Shown here: piece after piece, positions 33,420 through 46,700 of the stretch | Layout: every line of letters starts with the position of its first letter | How positions within the stretch are numbered: position 1 is the stretch's first letter | Assembly (NCBI GenBank): GCA_024500155.1 | Contig: CM044857.1 | Location: 47,201,001 to 47,265,000 of the forward strand | Direction of reading: 5' to 3' | From: Chenopodium formosanum | Taxonomy: Eukaryota; Streptophyta; Magnoliopsida; Caryophyllales; Amaranthaceae | DNA length: 64,000 nt | Program-made: the position numbers and the translations under genes | The notes under the pieces: model-generated | Told to the model about the DNA's origin: nothing | The model's input: only the letters and a program-made list of their open reading frames with translations | The model's database searches: none

Positions 33420-34929
33420 CTAGTGTGTTCAGACTTCACACTTTCAGAGTTTCAGGGAGGAGGAGAGAGAAAAAGATACAGAGACCCACTCTCAATGGCG
33501 CTACTACGATCAATCTAACCCTAACAAAATCTGTGTAAGTTTTTTTTACTCCTGATTTTTGATTGAAACTTGGATGCATGCAATTTCGCTATTGCCCATT
33601 AATTGTTCGATGAATTGTTTGTGTGAATTTCTCAAATGGATGTGCCGATGTTGATTCAATTTCTGATTTTTATTATTGCGGGATTCTAAATTATATTCTT
33701 ATTGCTTAGTTGAACAGTGTTTCTAACTAATCAATTCTGGGTTTTTTGATTGCTGCCAACTTCTTTGTTTGATTGATGGTTGCAAATTTATTGCAATTTC
33801 AACTCAATTTAGAAACAGCCCATAGTTTGGAATCGTTTATTTGTTTTGTTTATTTTTAAATTTTCTGGGTTAAGTTGACTTCAAATTACTTGAATGTTTT
33901 GCCTCGTTTTAGGGTATGAGATGGGAATTGTCGCTGTTTGAGTCCTTTGAGAAGATATAAAGGATAGTCTTAATTTCATACTCAGTTTAAAGTCCTACAT
34001 TTGTATTTTGTCAAATGAGTACTAGATTTTTTTCTCGAGGTTAAAGGAAAAGTAAACACTTCTAATGTTCATAGGAGATGCAAAGACAAGGTTAGAGATA
34101 ACATAATTAGGGGAGTGGGGGTTGGGGAAATCCGAACGCGAGACCTACATATGGCTCCAAACCTCAGTCTTAATCATGAACCAAGACCTTATTGGTAATC
34201 TCAATAGTTTTGTCTCTACAATTTATTGTTAAAGTTAATAGCATCGTTCTGTTTGATACATTGATCTTAGGTGAAATTATCCATAACGGCAGAGTTATGA
34301 ATGAAGTAACAATAGGTCCCTGTATATGTGTGGAACTGAGTATTCCTAAGCCAGTTGGTGGGCTTAGATATTCTCCGTATCATATTTGTGTGTCATATAC
34401 TTCGTAGTACTGAAGTGAAGTGTACCTAGTGCATTAGGGTGCAATCGGTGCATCCTATCCACAGGTTTTATGGTGTTCAAGTATTCCGGTGTCTTTTTGT
34501 AGTGAAGTATTCGAAGCTTAGCTGTCACCTGATATCATCCTCTTTTCATCTAGATCAGTCTAGCAGCTTTGCGTGCTTTTAGGTCCTATATGGTTGGAGT
34601 CTCTCACGAGTATCAAATGAAGACATTCAACCGCTGAAAGATGATTAGCTTTTGACTTTATCTGAAATGATATATTCATCCACTAATATTATGTCCTTGG
34701 GAGAGAAAATGCTATTTGAAATTTGATTTGCTTGATTGGATTTTCTAATTATTGAATGCATTTGGAATCGGGAGATTTGATAAAGGAAGCAGGTTACAAT
34801 TATGTGTTGCTTGTAATGAGATTGTAATGATTATATTCTCATGTTTGACATGCTTAAAGGTTATAAGGAGTGAATTTCTAAATAGCCTGATGTATCACCT
34901 ATAGGTTCAGCATCTTTTAGTCCTCTGAA
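33420..34929 (+). promoter_or_regulatory. HESO1 5' leader with intron and short upstream ORF
   Basis: The leader probably starts near 33430. A GTAAGT donor at 33535 pairs with an acceptor at about 34904-34920 (TTTTAG just before TCCTCTGAAATGG), giving a 1.4-kb leader intron. A seven-codon upstream ORF (ATGGCGCTACTACGATCAATC then TAA, 33495-33518) lies in the first exon and could reduce translation of the main frame. There are no ESTs to confirm this; it is inferred from splice motifs. Confidence 0.5.
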
Positions 34930-37900
34930 ATGGGCTCACAAAGTATGTTGGAGCTTACTCTTAATGAGATCCTTCATGTCATCAACCCCTTGAGAGAAGA
35001 TTTGGAAACAAGAATGCAGATAATTGAGGAGTTACGGGCTGCTATCAGCACAATTGAAAGTTTGAGAGGTAAGTCTTGGAATTTAGAAGGGTTGTAACCG
35101 TTTTGCTTCTATACTTATCTTTGTAGCTAACACAATGTTTTCTTATGCTCGGAATTGTTCTGCCTCCCCCTTTCTTCTGTACTCTCCTTATTTTCATGAT
35201 CCTTGCTTGCTTTTTTTGACTTCATGTGCTGTAACAATGGTAAAGTTCTCTGGTTTTGTTTGGGCGATTAGGTATTTGAATGAGCTGCTCAGAAAATTGT
35301 GGTTGATAATAATTCTTTAAATCATGTTCGCATGAGTTGTTCTTTATCATTCTTAAGTGCATATGCAGTTAGAAATGTTGGATTTTTTTTAGTTTTACTG
35401 ATATGGGCTGAATTTCTGCTTTTAGGTGCTACTGTGGAACCATTTGGGTCTTTTGTGTCTCAGCTATTTTCTCGCTGGGGAGATCTGGATATATCAATTG
35501 AGCTATCCAATGGATTATACATTGCAGTTGCTGCCAGGAAGCACAAGCAGGCTTTATTAGGGGATATACTTAAAGCATTACGGAGGGCAGGTTATTTTCT
35601 GTTAATCATACTTGATCATCTTCAATTCTTCATGTCTTTGTCGCTGATAGTGAACATCTGCATATAGGCATACATATCTTGCTAATTATTGGATGAAATA
35701 GTTGCACAGTGGGCAATCTGTAGAAACTTAGGCTATATTTAGTGTATCTTATTTTTTTCTTTTTTCTGATCTGACGTCTTGATTTGACTAAACTCTGACT
35801 TTATATGTACGCTAATCCATTAGGAAAAATATATCAAATGGGGTCTTATTAGATCTGTATTAATATTTATTTATTTATTTATTTTCCCATTATGGAATTA
35901 AAGATATTTAGCAATGAAAATCGCACATAAAACGACAAAGTAGATCTAAACTTTTTTTCTTTTTCTTAATTTGATCTGTTGAACTTTGTATTTTAGTTTG
36001 ATATGAAATGAGTAACAAGTTCTTAAATAAAGTGAACTGAACTTAGTCAATAACTAGTAATGGAATCGACAGTCTATCACTAAAAGGAAATAGATTTGAA
36101 ATTATGCCTGTAATTTTGAGTTCGAATGAGAAAAATTAAGTCAATGCAAGAACACCTAGTTCTTCATTATGTGATGGCAGCGTTGCCAAGATCTTTTGAA
36201 AGACAACCAATCTGTCAAATTGAAACTTGAGGCTTGTTGTCCAGGGTATATGTTACTCATGATAAAAGGGAGAGGCTTGTTAGTTGTTACTAGAATTATA
36301 TGAGTTTGTTGTTTAGTATTTGACAATAGAGGATTGTTCAGGGAAAAAAAGTTATCCTTTGAGATGTGAAAGGAATATTACTTCGTATTAGCCTTGTGCA
36401 AAGTTTGTGGACAAGTAATTGTCTGATGAGTTTAGGTCTTTGGGATTATGGTCTTTATATTGAACTCATATTTCACAACCAATATTTTATTAATGAAAAA
36501 TAAGCTAAATGCTAGCATTCTAATTTTGACAATTGTTATGCTATGTGCTGACATATATAATATTATTAATGCTTACACATGGACTGTTTTTTTTTTTTTT
36601 TTTTGTATTTTGTGATAGGTAGCAATGGGTTCCATTTGGGAAAAAATTTTGGTTGTTGCTTTGCTAAGTGCTAATATATATAAATGCAACTCGTATTTTG
36701 GCTCTTTGGAGATGTGTTTTATAACACCCTGACCTTGGCATCACTTGGGAATTGGGATCATGTTGGGTTTTTGTTGTCAGACTAACTCTGATCTATTGAT
36801 GTAGCCTTAAGGCAAGCAACCCTGTCCTATGTGGAAAAATAAGTTTGTCTGAAAGTTGGCCATTGATAGATGAGCATGAACATGCTATACAAAATCTCAT
36901 TGTGTACTGTACAAAATGTGATAATTGGCTCTCTTAAAAATTATCTTACACGCTGAATTTACACCAGCCGCCAGGTGATTGAGCAAATATGCCCATTTGA
37001 GTAACCTGAAGAAATATAGTCAACACGTATGAGATTGATATAGAGAGCCTGAAGAAATATAGTCAACACGTATGAGATTGATATAGAGAACTTGTGACTT
37101 TGACTTTCGACTTTCTATGCCATGGCAGATTAGGCTGTGAGTAGCTGAGTACTGCCTATCGTGTATCTTAGTAATATAGAATATGCGAGAATATTGTCAG
37201 TGTAAGCTGCTTGTTTTTTTACCACCTCTTTTTTTTTTTTTTTTTTATAGGAAATGTTGTTTTGCAGGCAGCTTTAGAAGATTGCAGTCTGTATCTCACG
37301 CCAGAGTTCCTATTTTGAAACTTGAGAGCAAATATCAGAACATATCTTGTGATATTTCAATTAATAACGTGTCAGGGAAGATGAAATCTAAATTTTTGTT
37401 ATGGATCAGCCTTATAGATCAGCGTTTCAGGAATATGGTTTTACTGGTATGGTTGTTAACTACTTAATAGCTGTTTTATTCAAGGAAAGAACCTTAGTTA
37501 CAGGCATTAGACCTTTTCTTGTAGGTCAAGGAGTGGGCAAAAGCAAACAATATCAATAGTCCAAAAACTGGGACTTTTAACTCATATTCACTGTCCTTAC
37601 TTGTTATCTTCCATTTTCAGGTATGCTAGTTTATTGAATTGCATGAATAGGTCTTTGGTCTTGAGGTTTTAAACTTTTAACTTTCATATCTTTTATACAC
37701 AATGACAATTAATTCATGCATGACTTTCTATTACTGTGTTGTCTGGTAATTCACTATCATGTATGGGCATTACAGTATTCAGCAGACCTTGTAATTTATT
37801 GTTGTGCCCTTTTTGTGCAGACGTGTCTTCCAGCAATTTTGCCTCCACTCAAAGACCTGTACCCTGGGAACATGGCTGATGAACTTATAGGTGCTAAATA

Positions 37901-39764
37901 GTGTCTGTCTGGTATTTTATTTATTGAAACCCTCACCCGAACCCCTTCCAGCACCTTGAAAGTATTCCAGTCGTATTATCATCTTAGAAAACTGATTTTC
38001 CCTCCCATACGACGTAGTGATTGGTTTTCTTGGAAACAAAAGCAAGCTATGATGTTGAGTCTCGAGACCCTTTCACTTCTTTTTTTAGTGTACTTTTTAA
38101 AGTGAAGAAAAGAAGGGAGAATGGACTTAATAAAATCACAGTCATGTTGATGTATAAAGTTTTTTCTCAAGTATCTATGGCTTGTTGGTTTTTCCATGTT
38201 TCCGGATGTTAATAAGAATTCTGTGTCTTTGCTAAGTATAAAGTCAACAGTGTGAACATTTAACCAAATTTCAGTACCTTCAACGGCTGTTGTCTTGGAT
38301 AGGTTAAACAACCTTATCCTTACAATGATGATCGGGTAGTTTCCGATTGACCCTTATATGATTCCCTGTTGTTTGCTCCCTATAAACGGAAAGGGAATAA
38401 AGAACAATTTTTGAACTATTTCTTTCTCTCTAGATTCTTTAAGGTACTAGTGTCCTTTTTAAAACCATAGCTCAATCAGTAATGTATCACTTAAAGTTTT
38501 TGTCCTGAAATATACATTCACCCATAATTTTTTTATAAGTTCCCTGAGGGCATGTATTTATCTTTCTGCAGGAATAAAGGCTGATGTAGAAAGGCGTATT
38601 GAAGAAATATCTTTAAGTAATATTTCCAAATTTAGAAAAGAGAGAAGAGTTAACCGCAGCAGTTTATCTGAGCTATTTACCTCTTTCCTGGCAAAGGTAT
38701 GATATGTCACTTATATGTACCTCTGCTTCTTTGGACCTGTGGGAAGATTCACTGATTTTTTCTTACCTAGATAATTTGGATTTCTACAGGAGGCAATCCC
38801 TTTTGTTCTGTTTAGAGCAGTTCTTGTTAGTCATTTCTGTATCAGGCCTTGGGAGAAGAATACACACTTAGACTTTTGCATCTGTTCTATGATCTTGATT
38901 TTTATTTGAAGCCATCAGTATATTTCATTTGAGGTTAATGAGAAAAACTTTGGTTGGTTTTTCTGTTGATATCTGATTATCTGGTGCTGGTGTGCAGTTT
39001 TCTGACATTAGTATGAGGGCAACAGAGCTAGGCATCTCTACATACACAGGCCATTGGGAAGACATAAATACAACTACAAGATGGCTTCCCAAAACATTTG
39101 CCATTTTTGTAAGCTTTCTGTTATTACCCTTTTCTCTTCTTCTTGTGCAGCTCTATCAAGAGGGGCTTAAATTTATTGTCCTTATTTCTGATCACAGATT
39201 GAAGATCCTTTTGAGCAACCTGAAAATACTGCAAGAGCTGTTACCAACACTCAGCTGACAAGAATAGGTGAAGTGTTCACAGACACCTACCACAGGATTA
39301 TTGCTCCGAATCAGACTCGAAATACTCTCATCCCCAGTTTAGTAAGGTATGAAATTTCCCATTTCTTCCCTGGAGCGGCGTTTGCTAGTCCAATGGCCAA
39401 TGGTAGGACTTATCCAAGGACGAATCACAATGCACGCTATAGCAGTAGCAGCAACTCATCCCTGCAATTTCAGCATCCGTTTCAGAGGACAAGGCAACTG
39501 AGTCACCCCAACAACATGGCTCCACAAAAATCTAATCAAGTATTTCAAGGACAAGCATCTGCAAACATCCAACGGTTTCCAAGGAATAGCCCTCGAAGTC
39601 AGCCTAAAAGAGTGGCCAGAGAAGCTACTATGCCATCTGAAGGACTCGCTCAACCACACACACCACAGCCTGGCCAAGTCAATAATGTGGCTACACAGCA
39701 ACCTGCTAAGGTATCTCAACGGCAGACCCAGCAAATTTGGCGGCCTAAACAATCTGATAGTTAG
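34930..39764 (+). CDS. HESO1-like terminal uridylyltransferase
   Basis: Adds uridines to the 3' ends of small RNAs that lack HEN1 methylation, and to RISC-cleaved fragments, marking them for decay; it belongs to the Cid1-type nucleotidyltransferases. Exons: 34930-35068, 35426-35590, 37268-37446, 37525-37620, 37821-37890, 38572-38696, 38998-39108, 39198-39764. All borders are GT/AG and phases agree; the product is 483 aa (Arabidopsis HESO1 is slightly longer). Motifs: GS at 54-55, RWGDLD with Asp66 and Asp68, third Asp130 in ISCDIS, then KEWAKANNIN and a TGTFNSYSLSLLVIFHFQ helix, as in the PAP-associated region. The tail (from about 330) is rich in Gln, Asn and Pro and ends QQIWRPK, like HESO1. 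No defect is seen. Some exon limits are predictions. Confidence 0.92.
37005..37089 (+). repeat. 43-bp tandem duplication in HESO1 intron
   Basis: CCTGAAGAAATATAGTCAAC and the next 23 bases occur twice in direct succession (starts 37005 and 37048), almost without change. It lies in the 1.7-kb intron between exons 35426-35590 and 37268-37446. Confidence 0.85.
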
Positions 39765-40070
39765 CAAGTCAGAACTCTCTTCAGTTTGATTTGGTTTATC
39801 AGCCTATCAATGCATTATCAAATTTTGCATTCCACAGTGAAGAACCTTGTTTGTCACAGTTAGGAATGAATAGTGTTCATACGGAATTACAGTGAACTGA
39901 TGGAATATCAAATTTTGGGAAATCTTCCCAATAATAGTTCATAGAGAGGGGTCAAACATACCAATGTTATTTGGAAAAATTCCCGATAACAGTAATTGGA
40001 AAATATCAGTGTGAGTGTTAAGGCCCAGAAACTTTTTTTTTTTTTGTACCCATGGAATCTTGTTAGTGCT

Positions 40071-40104
<34 letters not shown>

Positions 40105-40706
40105 TCTGGTACGAAATTATTATTGTGAAAGCCATTTTATTTTTCCTAAATTTTACAATATCGATAGTACTTGTAAAGCCATTTGTTTAATAACAATAAC
40201 ATCCATGTATTCTCAAAGTTTGGTAAAATAGACCATAACTCAAGTAGTCAAATGGCAAGAATAAACTTATAAGTATCAATTCATTTCAGGCATAAAGTGG
40301 CAGGTGGATATTTTTACAAGGTTTTTCTAATACGGTAATACCCAATGCTAAAAATAAATACATGATTAGAAGAATTTAAATTGAGGTACAGGTTAAGCAA
40401 TAGTTACACGATAAACCCCTGGCCTGTCGCCCTTTGGGCTTCTGAGTGTAATCATTCCTCACCAATTACAAAGAACAACGCTATATAAATTAACTCATAT
40501 ACACACTAGCTAATACAATGAACCCTTTCCCTTCTTTATCTCTATTTCTGATCGTTTGTCAGCAGTCTCCCAGTATGATTCCTCCACAGCCCGCAGCAAC
40601 CCCTCATTAGGTCTCATAGACAAGCATGTCGCAATTAACAGAGCTCAGTTTTTTCCTTTTTCGGACAAAATTTACTAGTGATAATTTAAACTTCCTATAC
40701 AGCTGG
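39765..40706. other. Convergent 3' region between HESO1 and the methyltransferase gene
   Basis: Holds the 3' ends of the two convergent genes. There are T runs at about 40033-40045 and 40074-40103. No separate gene is seen. Confidence 0.5.
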
Positions 40707-43700
40707 CTATCTGCGCAACAGCTGCTTATCACATGCCAAGACCTTATAGCTAGCATGAGGTCCTTCAGACGTGTCATGGATAGCTGCTCGCCATCTCATT
40801 GCCTTTGCAATTTCTTGAAGTTCTTGGACAACAGAGATAGTGTCGCGGATATATACACGCCCACCAGGCCTTAGAATACGATCCATCTCAAGCATGATGC
40901 TAGAAACGTTGCATCTGAGATTTAACAAACAATTGGCTGAGAAATCCAGACAAACTCATAGCTACAGAAACTAATCAAGCATTGATCTCAAAAACTGCTG
41001 AGAAGGGGATATTAACAGCCATCAGACAAAAAGAAGCAAGAGGTGAAACAATTCTTGCATAGCAGAAATAATTACCTGCATGCTGGAAAGTCTAAAGAAT
41101 CTTAACAACTCGCTTGGCACAATATCATAAATTGAATAAGTGGTATCATATGATGGGTAATTGATATGTAACTACTTGGTGATTAATGTTGATAAGAAAA
41201 CAATAAATACAGATGCATACTTGGTACTCGGCAGTAGAGACACTATACCACAGGACAATGAAAGATATGTGCCAAAATTAATTTTCATCCAAACAAGTTG
41301 TAAATGTAAGAAGCCTTAGAAAGCAAAGGAATTTGGGGCATATTGTTTCATTGCTGACAGCAAATTACAGTACCAGTCGAGCAAATGAGAAATAACTGAT
41401 GGAAATGGGGCATACCTTTTCCGTTCTATGGCAAAGAGACCAGAGGCATGTAATAGATCATAAGTTCTTGGATATGTGTCAAAGGGTTCACACCTGCAGA
41501 AGAATCATGCAAGTCATTATGTATCAGTATCATCACTGATATGTCAGATCCAGTAATGCTAATGACCAATGCTACAGTCTTTTGCCCCTCATAAAAAGGG
41601 GATGCAAGTAAGAAAATGCTACCAACTATCGATGCATGGCAAATTACAATCATAAAATCTCAGAATTAGGGCCAGCACATACTCTATTATCATACCGCAA
41701 GGAGCAAAATTGCCCTCAACACCCCCCAAATAGATTTCCATATTACAATTGGCACTAAGATACCCACTAGAAGTTTCAGGACCAATAACATACAAACGGC
41801 AATGATAATACATACCAGTCATGCATGACTCCAATCAGTCCACGGTCATTGATAACAGGCAATGTATTTGGCCCACTGACAGGAATCACATTCATAACCC
41901 AGCAATCTATACCAAAATCAATCAATGCAGCTGCAAATCTGCCAAAATCATAGAAAAAAAGTTAAAAGAGGGAAAATGCAATATGAATCAAAGTGCTACA
42001 ATCTAAGATCAAATACAGCAAAAGGTTGATCAGGGTTCTGGAATTAGAGGGAGGGAGGGGGGGGGGGGGGGGGGGGGGAGAGAGAGAGAGATGATACCCT
42101 CCATAGCCGGCCCTCATGTCCAAAACATTTCTAAATTTCAAATTCTTCCAATGCCAAGCACGAACATAGCTTCCTATAATTTCATTCCAATATTTTGATT
42201 CAGCCTTGAAGAGCTCTTTCCTAGATATGTAGGCATCAATTTGGATACTCTGCAGTCTATCAGGTGGGGTGTGCAATCTTTCAGGCCAGTTAGTTACATT
42301 TCCACCATAACCATTCTCTGGAAGACGAGTGATGCATGGCTGTAGATTTACATACCTAGTCCAATCACAAGAAACATTGTCAAATAGTGGTTACAGGGAG
42401 TACCATATGAGGAGGATTTAAAAAAAAAAAAAAAAAAAAGGCTAGAGAGAGAATACAACTTTTATTTGCCAAGTTATGCAGACACAGAATACTAATAAAA
42501 CTAAACAACAATCTAACCATCAAGAATATTTTGACAAATGAACAAATAACAATTGTCTTCAAACCCTAAAGGTCCCTGCTGGGCTGTTGGTAAAGTAAGA
42601 AATGCATACTACAAAAATATTTGAAAATGATATATCCTTCATGCCTCAGCACGATTGCGTCTGCATATATTTTAGAAAAGATTATCTCAGCTAGATGCCT
42701 CATATGTAGGCTAACCTTGCCATGCACCGCTATAATAGAACATAAAAGTCCTTTCCCCCTTTCCGGCACCCCTAGCCACCTACCTACTCGTGCTCGTAGC
42801 TCAATCGGAGGTCAAGAATGTGGTCCAGCAGAAAAACAGAAGTCGTCCGTGCGCCGAGGGAGCATAGCATAGGGGGGAACCCGGACGGTGGAAGAACCGG
42901 GAGAGGCCAGGTCATTTGACGGAAATGGAAGGCTTTAGGGTTACATCTATTTGTTGGACAATGGTTATATGGAAAAGAAGCAAGTTGGATATTTGGACAG
43001 ATGAGAAAGGAAAAAGACAAAGAAACAAACAATGCACTAACTGCTTAAAATCAGTATTTCAACCCACCCCACAGCTTTTTTTCCCTTATATCTCATCAGG
43101 CCATCAGCTTCTTCTCTTTAGATATGTGGAACTAAATATATTACTTTCAGGAAGAAAAATAACACAAATGTAATTGGAACTACAAATTAGCAAAATTGAT
43201 GTAATAACAATTGATAACATGGGATACATCTGAAGGTAATATTAAACTCAATATGTCACCTAGTTGCTCCTACAGATAATTCTACATTCTCCACCCTGTA
43301 CACAGTATCACACTAAACATTTTGTAAGGTAGTAAGGATATGCAGGATTATCCCAACTTGGGATGCTATTCTCCATCCTCCACTCTCTCATTCAAAACCA
43401 TACCTCAAGTGACTAGGCAAGTTGAAAAATAGCTTGGGAAGGGGAATAGCTCCAGTACAAGAGCTTACCAAGTCTCTGTAAGAGCTCCTCAAAATACCCC
43501 ATTTCAGGCAATATTGAAGATCTCAAGAGTTTCACTTGTAGAAATATTCTTTGAGAGCCCCTCCAACTCTCCAATTGCCCCGTTGCTTATAAACTAAGCA
43601 ACATGCCAAAAATGTCTGATTCAAGAATGAAGTAAAGTCTCATAGCCAAGGTAGCCAAGGGTAACATTCTTTCATTTAATCAAGATGCAAAACATATCGC

Positions 43701-46700
43701 AGATGTCAACCACAAATTTCTTGTACATCATTTTGACGAGTTCATGCATGAGCACAAAAAAATTTGACAGAAGACCTAGAGATGGGGCAAAACCATCAGT
43801 TGAGCCAGTATAGATGCCACAATAACCACAACTCTTATATTTGCACATTAGAAATAGTGAACCAAACATTATCTAAATTATCAAATCAAAATCCCATTTA
43901 AACCGTACATACCAAACATTATCTGGATCATCATCTTTGTCACAGAGAGGAGGGAGAGTTCCAGCTTCACGGCTCAGATAGCAACTGTTGTTCAAGGGCT
44001 TTTGCCATATTGCAATATATCCTTCCTTTTTCACCAGCTCCCAACAAAGACGAGTAGTAAGGTTAACCATTTCTGGAGAAAGGGGAAAAGGAAAAAATGA
44101 CTTCAGTTCATGGAAATAAGGGACTCATTCCTATAGTAAAAAATGCAAACATAAGAAAGGTGTATTTAAAAGGTAAGCTGGTCATGCTTTATTTAACAAA
44201 AAGGTTCTTTATAGTGATAATTATTTTGACCACTTTGTCAGCCATATCAGGTTCCTACTTTCAGGAGTACAATTCTATATTACTGCTATAGATATAAGAC
44301 ACAAAGTTCCATCTGTCAGACAAACTATTTCGGATGAGATTGATATTAATTTGTATCAGATGAAACCCTCGTGCCATCTAAATGATAGAAAGCCTCACTG
44401 ACCTTGGACTACAATGCATTATTTACCAACAACAGCAATTTCGAACCATAGTAGAGACAAGGATTTCTAGGTCCTTAGGCCTCATACCTTTCCATTGTTC
44501 TTCTAAAATCGGTTCATGCTTATAAACTGGTTGTGCCGCCCATGCAAAGTAGCCTCCAGCCCGCAACAACCTATTGACTTCAATTAGAAGAATTCCATCT
44601 GTAACACACACATTGACAGAAAATCAGACTATTAGAGACAAAATTCAAAAGTATCAAATGTTACATGAAACAGTTTCACGGAAAACTATATTATCAGCTT
44701 CCATGCAAAAGTGTTCATGCATTTCTCCTCTCCTAACAATTAGCATTGTGTTAAAGAATGCATTTCAACATCCCAGAGTCATACTCCATAACCCAAAATA
44801 GCACTTAAATGGTCTATGATGTCATCACGCCTTCAAACAAGACCTTGCATACGGAAATTCTTTTGCAACAAGAGTCATAAGTCATAATTGCATATAGATT
44901 TTCTGAAATGCATACCATCATGCTTTCATACAAGACGCAAACATGCTGACACGTTACATATACATAAAGATTGCAGCATACTTGTGATTGTACATGCATT
45001 AAAAAAACTAGCCTAGAATACTGATCCATTTTTCATTTTAGTTTGTCCCTAAAAGATGGCAACATTTCCTTCAATACAACTCATGATAAAGTAATAAGAG
45101 GGCGATGGGGAAATATATAAGGGATGTAGTAATTATTTATTTAAAGTCACAGCCTAATATTTTGATCAGGAACGCATAATATTTCACATACAAGCAGCAT
45201 AAATATATCCAATTGAAGATTTTCTTTCCAGAAAATCATTACATATTGACAATTCTTAGAAATTCCTGAAGCCTTCTTCCAAACAATCAATTGAAACACA
45301 ATGCTATCTGCACAATTGCACCAGCTGCAGCACTGCGTAACTAGTCATATATAAACACTTCCCAGTGGGCCTGCCAAACAGGTTGGTCAGGTAAGTTCTG
45401 GGCCAGGCACATTTAAATTCTAAACAGGTCGCATTTTTTGGGAAATAGTTAACACGATTCACAAAAACTGCACATTGACGGCTAAGGAGCCACTGGCATT
45501 ACACATAATGATACTAGGGAATGGCACCACCTATAAGAAGTCCATGAAACTGCATATAAGCAGTGTAAAGCACGTCACTAAAGGCTTTGAGTGCTTGACA
45601 GATAATCAGCAAAATTAATTACAAGCAATGTATTTGTAATGGATCATAAAACCGTCAACCAGGTACTGAGAGGAAAAATCTTACCATCACGAGTCCAATT
45701 GATTCTGCATCTTGAGCAATGTATCATATCATAAGCTTGACTTGGATATGGTAGGCGGCGAGTAGTAAAGGCAGCCACCATTGCTGGTACTCCTCGCTCA
45801 AGTGCAAACTGAATTTGATTCTCGTGGACATCCTTAGGAGCAATTGATAAAGTGGTCACATTTCGTGACATTAGGTAAGCACCAAAGCTTGCAACACCGC
45901 ATCCAACATCCAGTACAACACGGGTATGTTGGCCAAATGTAATTTCAGGGATCATCTACATGTACACAGTCCGAATCAGACCAAAAAGACACAATTTTTA
46001 TTTTATTTTTAAATTTTAGTTTAAATAAATCACTACTATACTACATCATATGGATGTCAAAAACTGACAAGTAAAGCACCTGAGAAATCTGATCCAAGTA
46101 TTGATCAGCACCATGTATAAATTGTGTTCCACCTCCAGGAAACTTAAATTTGTCCTTATCTCTAATCATCCAGTTTTGACCTCCTTTATCTTCAACAAGA
46201 CGTGTATGAGGAACATTAAAATACCACACCTGCATTGTAACGCATGACTTCATTATAAGACATCAGAACTCCTAAAGTTTCAGAGAAAAGAAGAAAAGTA
46301 CCCATGAGCTATCATCTAATCAAGTAGCTTATTAACAAGCCATTAAGCCTCAATGACTGGCTAAATAAAACTTGATGAATGGATGGGAAACAATAAGTCC
46401 ATACTGTGCTTGGAAAAACATTTATTTCGCTAATGTACTTTCTCCGTGAACAGTTACACCAAGAGCCTATCAATGTTAGGAGTTTCGGATTATATATATT
46501 ACTCCATTTTAACATAGTCTTTAGGGCTTAGTTATATTCAATAAAAAATTACTGTATCCATTTATTATTTGTATTCTCCTAAATATATTATTTACTCAAC
46601 CCATCATTAGATCAGTTAACATAAAGATGAGAGGTGTTGAAGAAATTGAATCTTGATGATTTCTATGCATTCCTGGACACCAACACCAAAGGCAACCTAA

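Noticed and set aside
34075..34200. Possible element relic in the HESO1 leader intron (GGGAGTGGGGGTTGGGG)
   Set aside because: Resembles a common plant repeat scrap, but no ends or duplication were found.
42700..42920. GC-richer stretch in a methyltransferase intron
   Set aside because: Might be a transposon fragment, but no inverted ends, duplication or protein similarity were seen.
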